From NCBI GenBank assembly GCA_902497065.1, contig CABVDH010000001.1:137839-201838 (forward strand): a stretch of 64,000 nt of DNA. The letters run 5' to 3'. Positions within the stretch are counted from its first letter, which is position 1. Each line of letters begins with the position of its first letter. Below are positions 27,209-34,687 of the stretch, one piece after another. This stretch comes from an uncultured Collinsella sp. (GTDB lineage: Bacteria > Actinomycetota > Coriobacteriia > Coriobacteriales > Coriobacteriaceae). Below the pieces are notes generated by a model. That model made no database searches. It saw only the letters and a list, made by a program, of their open reading frames with translations, and was not told where the DNA came from. The translations under genes were made by a program, and so were the position numbers.

Positions 27209-27428
27209 GTTCATCTCAATCTGTAACATCTAGCCGAGTTTTTCGGTCCTAGCTGTTACAGATCGAGATGAACGCACAGGCCAAGCCGAAAATCTCAATC
27301 TGTAACATGTAGACCACTTTTGACCGTCTAGTTGTTACAGATCGAGACAAACGGAATAAGCCGGGCCAAAAATCTCGATCCGTAACATCTAGCCGAGTTC
27401 TTGGGTCCTAGCTGTTACAGATTGAGAC
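27209..27428. repeat. Hairpin repeat array 2 (three units, types 1-2-1)
   Basis: Type 1 at 27209-27273 (20-bp arms), type 2 at about 27291-27348, and type 1 again at about 27371-27428, at a period of about 80 bp. All have TGTAACA/TGTTACAG arms. Core sequences match those at 22199 and 32103. Confidence 0.8.
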
Positions 27429-27450
27429 AAACGGAATAGGCCGAGCACGT

Positions 27451-28461
27451 CTACGCCCGCAAGTCCTTTACGCTGGAACGCTCGACCAACACGCCCGAGA
27501 CGAGCGTACGGCTTCTGGAGCTCGGAGCTTCCAGACCCGCGACGACCTCGTTGAGCGCACGGACGCCCAGCTCGCGGTGGCGAAACTTCACCGACGTCAG
27601 AATCGAGTTGGGAATCGTCTTATAGAGCTCATCGTCGAAGCCGATCACGGACACATCATTGGGCACACTGAGCCCTTTGTCACGTAGAGCCATCATCACG
27701 CCGTTTGCCATGCAGTCGTTAGCAGCGAGGACCGCCGTGCAATCGGGCTTATCGGCAAGCACAAGGCCCGCGGCATAGCCACTATCCGCATTCCAATCGC
27801 CTTGCAGAGGCTCGGGCGGCTCAATGCCACGCGCCTCGAGTGCCGCACGCCAACCTCTCATACGGCACTGGCTCGACAGCGACTCTTTCTTACCAGAGAC
27901 GAAGTACACGTTCTTGTGCCCGTGATTCAAGAAGTACTCGCACGCCATGCGCGCGCCGCCCTCTTGGTCGTCACTGACGGTGGAGCAGGTAGGATGCTCC
28001 ATCGGCGTAATAATCACCGTCTTGAGGTCTTTCGGCGCCTCAAAGGTATCAAAGTCATCGACCATCTGACGCAGGTTGAAGATCATGCCGTCGACGGGAA
28101 GCTGCGACATCCTGCGCGCCGCATCGGCAAGGGTCATCTTCTCCCCCGCCCGCTTTTTGATCATCGTGAGCGCAAAGCCTCGCTCTTCGGCGGCATCGGC
28201 GATACCGTCAATCATGTCCACGGCACCGCCCGATAAGTGGAACAGCACCACGCCGATGCACCCGTAACGACCCAACTTGAGCGAACGCGCGGCAAAGTTG
28301 GTTCGAAACCCGAGCGCCTCCATTGCCGAATGGACCTTATCGCGTGTCGACTCTCGCACGCTATCGGGCTCGTTGATCGCGCGCGACACCGTCTTGAGAG
28401 AAACACCCGCGGCAATCGCCACGTCGTTCATCGAAACGTTTTTCTTGTCCATCGTTGTCAC
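27451..28461 (-). CDS. LacI-family repressor D (lac cassette 3)
   Basis: A LacI regulator of about 336 residues. The HTH MNDVAIAAGVSLKTVSRAI has the recognition-helix pair Leu-Lys, different from the other three, and the hinge helix is AARSL. The GTG at 28461 has GGAG five bases upstream; the ATG at 28452 (MDKKNVSMND) is an alternative, and an ATG at 28515 looks too long. It is divergent from lacE3-lacG3. The gap has the only fully symmetric operator, ATGACAAC-GTTGTCAT, so this regulator gives the clearest view of the half-site. It should repress cassette 3. Confidence 0.9.
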   Translation of the reverse strand: MTTMDKKNVSMNDVAIAAGVSLKTVSRAINEPDSVRESTRDKVHSAMEALGFRTNFAARSLKLGRYGCIGVVLFHLSGGAVDMIDGIADAAEERGFALTMIKKRAGEKMTLADAARRMSQLPVDGMIFNLRQMVDDFDTFEAPKDLKTVIITPMEHPTCSTVSDDQEGGARMACEYFLNHGHKNVYFVSGKKESLSSQCRMRGWRAALEARGIEPPEPLQGDWNADSGYAAGLVLADKPDCTAVLAANDCMANGVMMALRDKGLSVPNDVSVIGFDDELYKTIPNSILTSVKFRHRELGVRALNEVVAGLEAPSSRSRTLVSGVLVERSSVKDLRA

Positions 28462-28736
28462 CGCTTCTCCACTCGGTTCTCTATCGCTTGTTTTTTGCGT
28501 TCTAGCATACACCACCTGCCTGACTGATAAATCAGCCGTTTATCGGACGATATCGACCGTTCACCTGTAAATCCTTGTTGCTCTTCCAAATATGTCTTAC
28601 GTTGTCATTAACGAAATGACAACGTTGTCATTTCACAATGCCTTCCTTAAGCAGGAAGGTTTCCGGGCAGTCCTGACCATCCATCGACGACCAGTTCCAT
28701 CCACATGCATCGCGCATCAAGTAGCAAAGGAGCTCT
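28462..28736. promoter_or_regulatory. Divergent lacI-D / lacE3 control region
   Basis: Operators: 28593-28608 (right half GTTGTCAT, left half degenerate) and 28616-28631 (perfect 16-bp palindrome ATGACAACGTTGTCAT), 23 bp apart. ACCGTTCACCT at 28556-28566 is a near match to the shared sugar-operon box. Confidence 0.75.
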
Positions 28737-30515
28737 ATGGACGCCATCGTAAAGATGCTCGAAAAGCATCAGCCGTTCTTTGAGAAGATCTCGAGGAACA
28801 TCTACCTCCAGGCTATTAAGGACGGATTCCTTGGGTGCATGCCCATCGTCCTCACCTCTTCGATCTTTCTGCTCATTGCCACCCTTCCCGGCGTAGTCGG
28901 CATCACGCTGCCCCAGCCGCTCATCGACTGGTGCAACAAGCTGTACAACTTCACCATGGGCGTCATGGGCATCATGGTCGCCGGCACCACTGCCAAGAAC
29001 TTTACGGCTTCCATGAACCGTCGCATGCCCGCCGGCAAGGTGCTCAACGACGGCTCCACCATGGTGGCCGCCCAGTGCAGTATGCTTTTGCTCGCCGTTA
29101 CGCAGTTCACCACCAAGTTCAACGGCTCCGAGCTTTCGGTCTTCGACTGCACCAGCATGGGCACGCGCGGTCTGTTCTCGGCCTATATCGCCGCGTTCAT
29201 CACCGTGTGGGTCTACAAATTCTGCGTCTCTCGCGATCTGACCATTAAGCTGCCCAAGGAGGTCCCGGGCGCCATCGCTCAGAACTTCCGTGACATCATC
29301 CCCTTTGGCGGCGCCGTCATCATCTGCGGCATCATCGATGTCGTCGTGCGCAACCTCATGGGCGTTCCGTTCTCCGAGCTGCTCATCAAGCTGCTCTCCC
29401 CGCTCTTCACTGCAGCAGAGACCTACCCCGGACTCATCCTTATTCAGGCAGCCACCGCGTTCTTCTGGTTCATCGGCGTCCACGGCCCCTCGATCGTCCA
29501 GCCGGGCATCGACCCCATCCGTCTTGCCAACCAGGCCGAGAACCTGCAGGTTCTGCTGGCCGGTGGTCACCCCGCCCATTCCCTCACCTTCAACATGTCG
29601 CTCGTGGGTGAGTTCGGCGGCACCGGCGCCACGTTCATCGTGCCGCTTCTGCTGATTCTCTTCATGAAGTCCAAGCAGCTCAAAGCCGTCGGTAAGGCCT
29701 CGATTGTTCCTGTTGCCTTTGCTGTCAACGAGCCGCTGCTCTTTGGCGCGCCGATGATCCTTAACCCCTACATGCTCATCCCCTTTGTTGCCGCCGGCTG
29801 CGTCAACGTGAGTGTTGCCAAGTTCTTTATCGACAACGTGGGCATGAACGGCTTCTCCTTCGTGGTGCCTTGGGCTACCCCCGCTCCCATCGGCATCTTC
29901 ATCACCACGAACTTCCAGCTTATCGCCCTGGTGTTTGTCGCGATCATCATCTTGCTGGACGCCATCATCTACCTGCCGTTCTTGAAGGCATACGATAAGC
30001 TGCTCTGCGACCAGGAGGCCGAGCGCGCCGCCGAGCTGGGTCTTGAGTCCGATGGTGCTGCCACCATCGCCGCCAGCACCTCTGCGCCCGCTGTCGAGCA
30101 GACGACCGCTTCCGTCGAGACGACCGCTGCCGCCGCCGACAGCGAGCCTGTCGCCGATCAGCCCGAGCCCGCTGCCGATGCATCCGCTAAGAAGGATGTC
30201 GACGGCCTGAAAGTCCTCGTCCTGTGCGCCGGCGCCGGCACCTCTGCCATGCTTGCCAACGCCATCAAGGAAGGTGCCGCGCAGACCGGAGAGAACATCG
30301 CTTCCTCCGCAGGCGCCTATGGCCAGCACACCGCCATCATGGATCAGTACGACGTCATCGTGCTCGCCCCGCAGGTTCGTAGCTACTACAACGACATGAA
30401 GGCCGACACCGATCGTCTGGGCATTAAGCTGCTCGCTCCCCGCGGTAAGGAATATATCGACCTTACCCGCGACCCCGCTGGCGCCATCAAGTGGCTCCGC
30501 GAGAACCTCGACTAG
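28737..30515 (+). CDS. lacE: PTS lactose/galactoside-family EIICB fusion, LacE copy 3
   Basis: A 592-residue EIIC-EIIB fusion with FIGVHGPSIVQPG and FAVNEPLLFGAPMI in the membrane domain. The linker (about 432-485) is rich in Ala, Thr and Glu, and the EIIB phosphocysteine is C497 in VLCAGAGTSAMLANAI. It imports and phosphorylates a galactoside with LacF. It is the first gene of cassette 3, followed by a hairpin and lacG3. Linker length and composition differ among the three LacE proteins while the EIIB domains stay similar. Confidence 0.9.
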   Translation: MDAIVKMLEKHQPFFEKISRNIYLQAIKDGFLGCMPIVLTSSIFLLIATLPGVVGITLPQPLIDWCNKLYNFTMGVMGIMVAGTTAKNFTASMNRRMPAGKVLNDGSTMVAAQCSMLLLAVTQFTTKFNGSELSVFDCTSMGTRGLFSAYIAAFITVWVYKFCVSRDLTIKLPKEVPGAIAQNFRDIIPFGGAVIICGIIDVVVRNLMGVPFSELLIKLLSPLFTAAETYPGLILIQAATAFFWFIGVHGPSIVQPGIDPIRLANQAENLQVLLAGGHPAHSLTFNMSLVGEFGGTGATFIVPLLLILFMKSKQLKAVGKASIVPVAFAVNEPLLFGAPMILNPYMLIPFVAAGCVNVSVAKFFIDNVGMNGFSFVVPWATPAPIGIFITTNFQLIALVFVAIIILLDAIIYLPFLKAYDKLLCDQEAERAAELGLESDGAATIAASTSAPAVEQTTASVETTAAAADSEPVADQPEPAADASAKKDVDGLKVLVLCAGAGTSAMLANAIKEGAAQTGENIASSAGAYGQHTAIMDQYDVIVLAPQVRSYYNDMKADTDRLGIKLLAPRGKEYIDLTRDPAGAIKWLRENLD

Positions 30516-30529
30516 TTCCTCCCTCTGTT

Positions 30530-30556
30530 GGTGCCCGGATTCCCGGTTCGGGCACC
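30530..30556 (+). terminator. Intercistronic hairpin between lacE3 and lacG3
   Basis: GGTGCCCG (30530-30537) pairs with CGGGCACC (30549-30556), followed by a short pyrimidine run. It is inside the operon, as in cassettes 1 and 2. Confidence 0.5.
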
Positions 30557-30590
30557 TCTCCCTATTCGTATCCCACAGAAAGGATGACTC

Positions 30591-32012
30591 ATGACCAACC
30601 CCATGCAGTTCCCCGACGGCTTTGTGTTTGGCGGCGCCACCGCTGCTTACCAGGTTGAGGGCGAGACCCGTACGCACGGCAAGGGCAAAGTGCCCTGGGA
30701 CGATTTCCTGGCAGCCCAGGGTCGCTTCTCCCCCGATCCTGCAAGCGATTTCTACAACAAGTACCCGGTCGATATTGACCTGTGCCAGCGCTTCGGCATC
30801 AACGGTATTCGCGTCTCCATCGCTTGGAGCCGTATCTTCCCCAACGGCACTGGCGAGATTAACCCTGAGGGCGTCGCCTTCTATCACGAGCTTTTCGCCA
30901 CCTGCAACAAAGCCGGCGTTATCCCCTATGTCACGCTCGATCACTTTGATACGCCCGAGGCCTTTTACCAGAACGGCGGCGAGGGCTTCCTGACGCGCAC
31001 GACGATCGACGCCTTTGTCGAGTACGCCAAGTTTTGCTTTGCCGAGTTCACCGAGGTCAAGCACTGGTTTACCTTTAACGAGATTCCCGCGACCGCCGAG
31101 GGCAGCTTTATCGTCGGCAACTGGCCGCACGGCGAGAAGTACCGCCTGGACAAGGCCTTCCAGCTCATGCACAACATGATGGTGGCCCACGCCAAGGCTG
31201 TCGTCGCCTTCCATGAGGGCGGCTTTGAGGGCGAGATCGGCATTGTCCAGAACCTGGAGCCCAAGTATCCCCTCGATCCCAACAGCGCTGCCGACTGCGA
31301 GGCGGCTCGCATGGCCGACGTCATCAACAACCGCTGGGTACTCGACGCCACCTTCCGCGGCCGCTATGCAGCCGACACCATGGAGGCTGCGACCAAGCTG
31401 GCCCATATCGCCGGCGGCGAGCTCGACGTCCGCGACGAGGACGTCGCCGCGCTGACCGCCGCGCTCCCCTACAACGATTGCCTGGGCGTCAACACCTACA
31501 AGTGCCAGTTCCTGCGTGCCGCCGAGGGCGAAAACGACATCAACCACAATGGCACCGGCGACAAGGGCTCCTCGCGCTGGTTCCTCAAGGGCGTGGGCGA
31601 GTCATGCGTGCGCGAAGGCATACCCACCACCGATTGGGACTGGATCATCTATCCCGAGGGCCTGTACGACCTGCTGCTGCGCATTAAGAACGATTACCCC
31701 AACTACAAGAAGATCTACATCACCGAAAACGGCATGGGCTATAAGGACGACTTCGAGGACGGCTTTATCGACGACGCCCCTCGCATCGACTATATGCGCC
31801 AGCATCTCGCATGGATCCTCAAGGCAATCGACGGCGGCGTGAACGTCGACGGTTACTTCGTGTGGTCGCTGCAGGACCAGTTCTCCTGGACCAACGGCTA
31901 TAACAAGCGTTACGGCCTGTTCTACATCGACTTTGAGACCCAGAAGCGCTATCCCAAGGCAAGCGCGTACTGGTACAAGAACGTCGCGGAGACCGGCCTG
32001 CTCATGGCCTAA
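30591..32012 (+). CDS. lacG: 6-phospho-beta-galactosidase, LacG copy 3 (GH1)
   Basis: A 473-residue GH1 enzyme, close in sequence to copy 1: FGGATAAYQVEGETRTHGKG, acid/base Glu in TFNEIP, nucleophile Glu in ITENGMGYKD, and SWTNGYNKRYGLFY with the Ser-Trp pair, Lys and Tyr of 6-phospho-beta-galactosidases. AGAAAGGATG lies just before the ATG at 30591. It closes cassette 3 and is followed by a strong terminator. Differences near the active-site mouth (VTLDHFDTPEAFYQNGGEG where copy 1 has VTLHHFDTPLALFEKGD) suggest a different aglycone preference. Confidence 0.9.
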   Translation: MTNPMQFPDGFVFGGATAAYQVEGETRTHGKGKVPWDDFLAAQGRFSPDPASDFYNKYPVDIDLCQRFGINGIRVSIAWSRIFPNGTGEINPEGVAFYHELFATCNKAGVIPYVTLDHFDTPEAFYQNGGEGFLTRTTIDAFVEYAKFCFAEFTEVKHWFTFNEIPATAEGSFIVGNWPHGEKYRLDKAFQLMHNMMVAHAKAVVAFHEGGFEGEIGIVQNLEPKYPLDPNSAADCEAARMADVINNRWVLDATFRGRYAADTMEAATKLAHIAGGELDVRDEDVAALTAALPYNDCLGVNTYKCQFLRAAEGENDINHNGTGDKGSSRWFLKGVGESCVREGIPTTDWDWIIYPEGLYDLLLRIKNDYPNYKKIYITENGMGYKDDFEDGFIDDAPRIDYMRQHLAWILKAIDGGVNVDGYFVWSLQDQFSWTNGYNKRYGLFYIDFETQKRYPKASAYWYKNVAETGLLMA

Positions 32013-32034
32013 CTTTTGCCACATACCCCCTGTC

Positions 32035-32071
32035 GGCCGCACGCGAATCCCCCACGGGTTCGCATGCGGCC
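32035..32071 (+). terminator. Terminator of lac cassette 3
   Basis: A 13-bp stem (GGCCGCACGCGAA, 32035-32047, with 32059-32071, one mismatch) followed by seven T. Confidence 0.9.
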
Positions 32072-32102
32072 TTTTTTGTTTTGGTGAGCCCGAGCGAATC
32101 AT

Positions 32103-32242
32103 TCGTCTCAATCTGTAACATCTAGTCGAGTATTTCGGCCCTAGCTGTTACAGATTTAGACGAACGGGTGGCCCGGGCCGAACAATCTCGATCTGTAACA
32201 TGTAGACCACTTTTGACCGTCTAGATGTTACAGATCAAGACA
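32103..32242. repeat. Hairpin repeat array 3 (types 1-2)
   Basis: Type 1 at about 32103-32165 and type 2 at about 32183-32242, with TGTAACA/TGTTACAG arms as in arrays 1 and 2. It lies between the cassette 3 terminator and the fic promoter. Confidence 0.8.
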
Positions 32243-32295
32243 ATAAGATAGTCAAATCCAAACTTTCCAAGCAGTTATGAAGCATGGTTTCTAGT

Positions 32296-32370
32296 TTTCG
32301 GTATCACGAACATACTTTCGGTATCATTTAATGGTATTATGATATCGAAAGTGTGTTCGTGATACCGAAA
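32296..32370. promoter_or_regulatory. Large palindromic operator in front of fic
   Basis: Arms 32296-32325 and 32341-32370 are reverse complements at 28 of 30 positions. Each arm holds two TTTCGGTATC-type words, so four repeats surround the promoter; TATTAT in the 15-bp spacer is a possible -10. The right arm runs into the fic ribosome binding site. Confidence 0.7.
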
Positions 32371-32378
32371 GGAGCCGC

Positions 32379-33611
32379 ATGCGCCAGTTCGATTACACCA
32401 CAGTCCCAGCGGAACTCGAAGCAACTCCAATCACCAACCTCCTCCTCTCGATACGCGAGCATAAAGGCCGACAGCTTGCTCTGAGTCAAGTCAAACCCGA
32501 ACTTCTATCGTCCCTTATGGAGGAAGCTAAGATCCAAAGCACCCAATCCTCCAACGGACTTGAAGGAATTGTTACCACCCAAAAAAGACTCAAAGCGATC
32601 ATGGCGTATTCCGCCAAGCCAAGCTCCCGCGCAGAGGAAGAAATCGCTGGATACCGAGATGTGCTGTCGCTTATTCACGAGCAACACGATTCCATTCCCG
32701 TAACGCCATCGGTCATTCTGCAGTTGCATCGTGACCTCATGGTACACACAGCAATCTCGTATGGGGGCCATTGGAAAGATAGCGATAACGAAATCATCTC
32801 CATCGACGATCAAGGCAATCGATTTGTGCGCTTTAGGCCGCCTTCGGCCCTAGCAACCCCCGGACTTATCGAAGAAGCCTGTCGGTCCCTCAACGACGCC
32901 TTATCTCGTCAAGTTTGCGACCCCCTCCTTATATCATTCCGCTTCATCTTCGATTTTGTCAGCATTCATCCCTTCAACGATGGCAATGGCAGGATGAGCC
33001 GGCTCCTTACAACGCTGCTACTCGAAAAGACTGGATACGACGTTGCGCGTTACATCAGCATCGAACGACTTATTGAAGACAACAAGGCGCTCTACTACAA
33101 CGCCCTCGCTGCAAGCTCCACTGGATGGAATGAAAATCAAAACACCGAAGTACCCTTTATCCGTTTCATGCTCGGAACAACCCTGGCCGCCTACCGACAG
33201 CTCGAGCAGCGTACCTTAATTGAATCAAGCACTCGTCCCATGTCGAAGCAAGCGCGCATCGCTGTTCTATTTCAACAGAGACCCGGCGTCATTAAGAAAT
33301 CCGACATCCGATCCAACTGCCCCGATATCAGCGAGGTTACCGTTAAACGAACCCTCGGTCAGCTTGTTAGTTGCAGCGCAATCGAAAAAACAGGAGCGGG
33401 TCGTTCGACGGGCTACATACTCAAAGACGTCCATGCTCTAGAACTATTCTTGCAATCCACAATACCCGATAGCGAGGCCGCAATAACAAAAGAGGCTCCA
33501 AAGGATAAGCTCCTTGAACGTGTAAACCACGCCGAGGATGAAAGCAGAGAGGGGCTCTATGAAGACTACGATTCATTCTCAAGGGACATAAAGACGAAAT
33601 ACGGAGTCTAG
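32379..33611 (+). CDS. Fic-domain protein with C-terminal winged helix
   Basis: A 410-residue Fic-family protein. The catalytic motif is HPFNDGNGRMSRLL near residue 197, complete for AMP (or other nucleotidyl) transfer to a target hydroxyl. SSNGLEG near residue 60 fits the S-x-x-x-E-(G/N) autoinhibitory helix of class II Fic proteins. The C-terminal 130 residues contain a winged-helix-like segment (ARIAVLFQQRPGVIKKSDI, then VTVKRTLGQL), so it may bind the palindromic operator before it. AAAGGAG lies just upstream of the ATG at 32379. Codons are less G/C-rich than in neighbours, suggesting transfer. No antitoxin-like small gene adjoins it. Confidence 0.88.
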   Translation: MRQFDYTTVPAELEATPITNLLLSIREHKGRQLALSQVKPELLSSLMEEAKIQSTQSSNGLEGIVTTQKRLKAIMAYSAKPSSRAEEEIAGYRDVLSLIHEQHDSIPVTPSVILQLHRDLMVHTAISYGGHWKDSDNEIISIDDQGNRFVRFRPPSALATPGLIEEACRSLNDALSRQVCDPLLISFRFIFDFVSIHPFNDGNGRMSRLLTTLLLEKTGYDVARYISIERLIEDNKALYYNALAASSTGWNENQNTEVPFIRFMLGTTLAAYRQLEQRTLIESSTRPMSKQARIAVLFQQRPGVIKKSDIRSNCPDISEVTVKRTLGQLVSCSAIEKTGAGRSTGYILKDVHALELFLQSTIPDSEAAITKEAPKDKLLERVNHAEDESREGLYEDYDSFSRDIKTKYGV

Positions 33612-33718
33612 TCATATCCCAGAATAGCCTCATCCTTGTTGCCCAAAGTTATTTACGCGTCATTGTGAAGCGATAACCCCTGCGCCGGCAGGGGCAGAAG
33701 TATCGTCTGTAGCATTAG

Positions 33719-34483
33719 CTAGCAGATGACCCGCGTATGTTCCTCGATGGCGGCGCGATCCTCGGCGGCAATACCCGGCTCGCACACCACGGCGTCCAAA
33801 TTGTCCAGGCGGCAGAAGGTGTAGAAGTCGCGCTTGCCAATCTTGCTGGAGTCGGCGATCAGATAGCGCGAGTCTGCCTTGCTAAAAGCGAGCTGTTGGA
33901 TACGGCCCTCGTCCATGTTGGACGTAGATACGTCGCCATCCAGAATGCCGTTGGCGCCGATAAACGCCGCATCGATACCCAACGCACGCAGGGTATCCTC
34001 GGCCGTTGGCCCCACAAAAGCGGCTGTGCGGCGACGGTACATACCGCCCACGAGGCACAGGTCGCAGTCTTCGCGCGCCTCGAGCAAGTTAAACACCGAA
34101 AGCGAATTGGTCACGATGCGCAGGCGAAACGCCGGCAGCATCGAGGCCATCTGCTCAACCGTGGTGCCCGTACCCAAAAAGATGGTCGAGTCCTCCTCGA
34201 TGAGCTCAACGGCACGGCGCGCGATCTGCAGCTTTTCCTCGGCATGCTTGGTACGCTTTTCGCTGTGCGAATACTCGTGGCGCAACATAGCATGTGGACG
34301 GCCCTGCGCACTACGAGCGCCGCCGTGCACGCGCTCGATCTCGCCCAGGCTCGCAAGTTCCTCAAGGTCGCGACGGATCGTCATGTCCGAGACGCCCAGC
34401 GCGTCCGAAATCTCCTTGACCGAAACCGTTCCCTGTTCCTCGAGCAGCTGACGAACCTTATCCTGTCGCTCCGCTTTAATCAC
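33719..34483 (-). CDS. DeoR-family regulator, LacR-like
   Basis: A 254-residue DeoR protein. The N-terminal winged helix has VKEISDALGVSDMTIRRDLE and IERVHGGA; the sensor domain has STIFLGTGTTVEQMA, VGGMYRRRTAAFVG and IGANGI, with a Lys in RYLIADSSKIGKRDF. LacR of lactic acid bacteria, which senses tagatose-6-phosphate, belongs to this family. CATTCAAACA...GAACAAA lies at 34515-34536 in its own promoter, and the same arrangement occurs before lacF and, in part, lacA. Control of lacF and lacABXC is therefore the best guess. It is divergent from galM. Confidence 0.85.
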   Translation of the reverse strand: MIKAERQDKVRQLLEEQGTVSVKEISDALGVSDMTIRRDLEELASLGEIERVHGGARSAQGRPHAMLRHEYSHSEKRTKHAEEKLQIARRAVELIEEDSTIFLGTGTTVEQMASMLPAFRLRIVTNSLSVFNLLEAREDCDLCLVGGMYRRRTAAFVGPTAEDTLRALGIDAAFIGANGILDGDVSTSNMDEGRIQQLAFSKADSRYLIADSSKIGKRDFYTFCRLDNLDAVVCEPGIAAEDRAAIEEHTRVIC

Positions 34484-34687
34484 GATGAGTCCTCGCCGTT
34501 CTTTGCGCGCATATCATTCAAACAGTAACGAACAAATTGTATCAGACTCGTGCGCGTCAAAAATCAACGCCGCACCCCCCAATCATCACTTTTTTGAGAA
34601 AAATACCCCCTGCTTTAGTGGGGTGTAGTGATAATCTCGCCTGTTCGCGCTACAGTTTGTCGGAAATACCTCGATGTTAGGAACCAA
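34484..34687. promoter_or_regulatory. Divergent deoR / galM promoter region
   Basis: Holds CATTCAAACA...GAACAAA at 34515-34536, the candidate LacR operator also seen at 17313-17332. The rest is A/T-rich with TTTTTTGAGAAAAATACC near 34590-34608 and no further clear site. Confidence 0.5.

Noticed and set aside
28647..31547. Very long antisense open frame (966 codons) across lacE3 and lacG3
   Set aside because: It spans two recognised genes and their terminator hairpin; composition is Gly/Asp/Val-rich and non-protein-like.
22199..32242. Regular repeats considered as CRISPR
   Set aside because: Units are self-complementary over their whole length, alternate between two types, have no unique spacers of constant size, and no cas gene is present.
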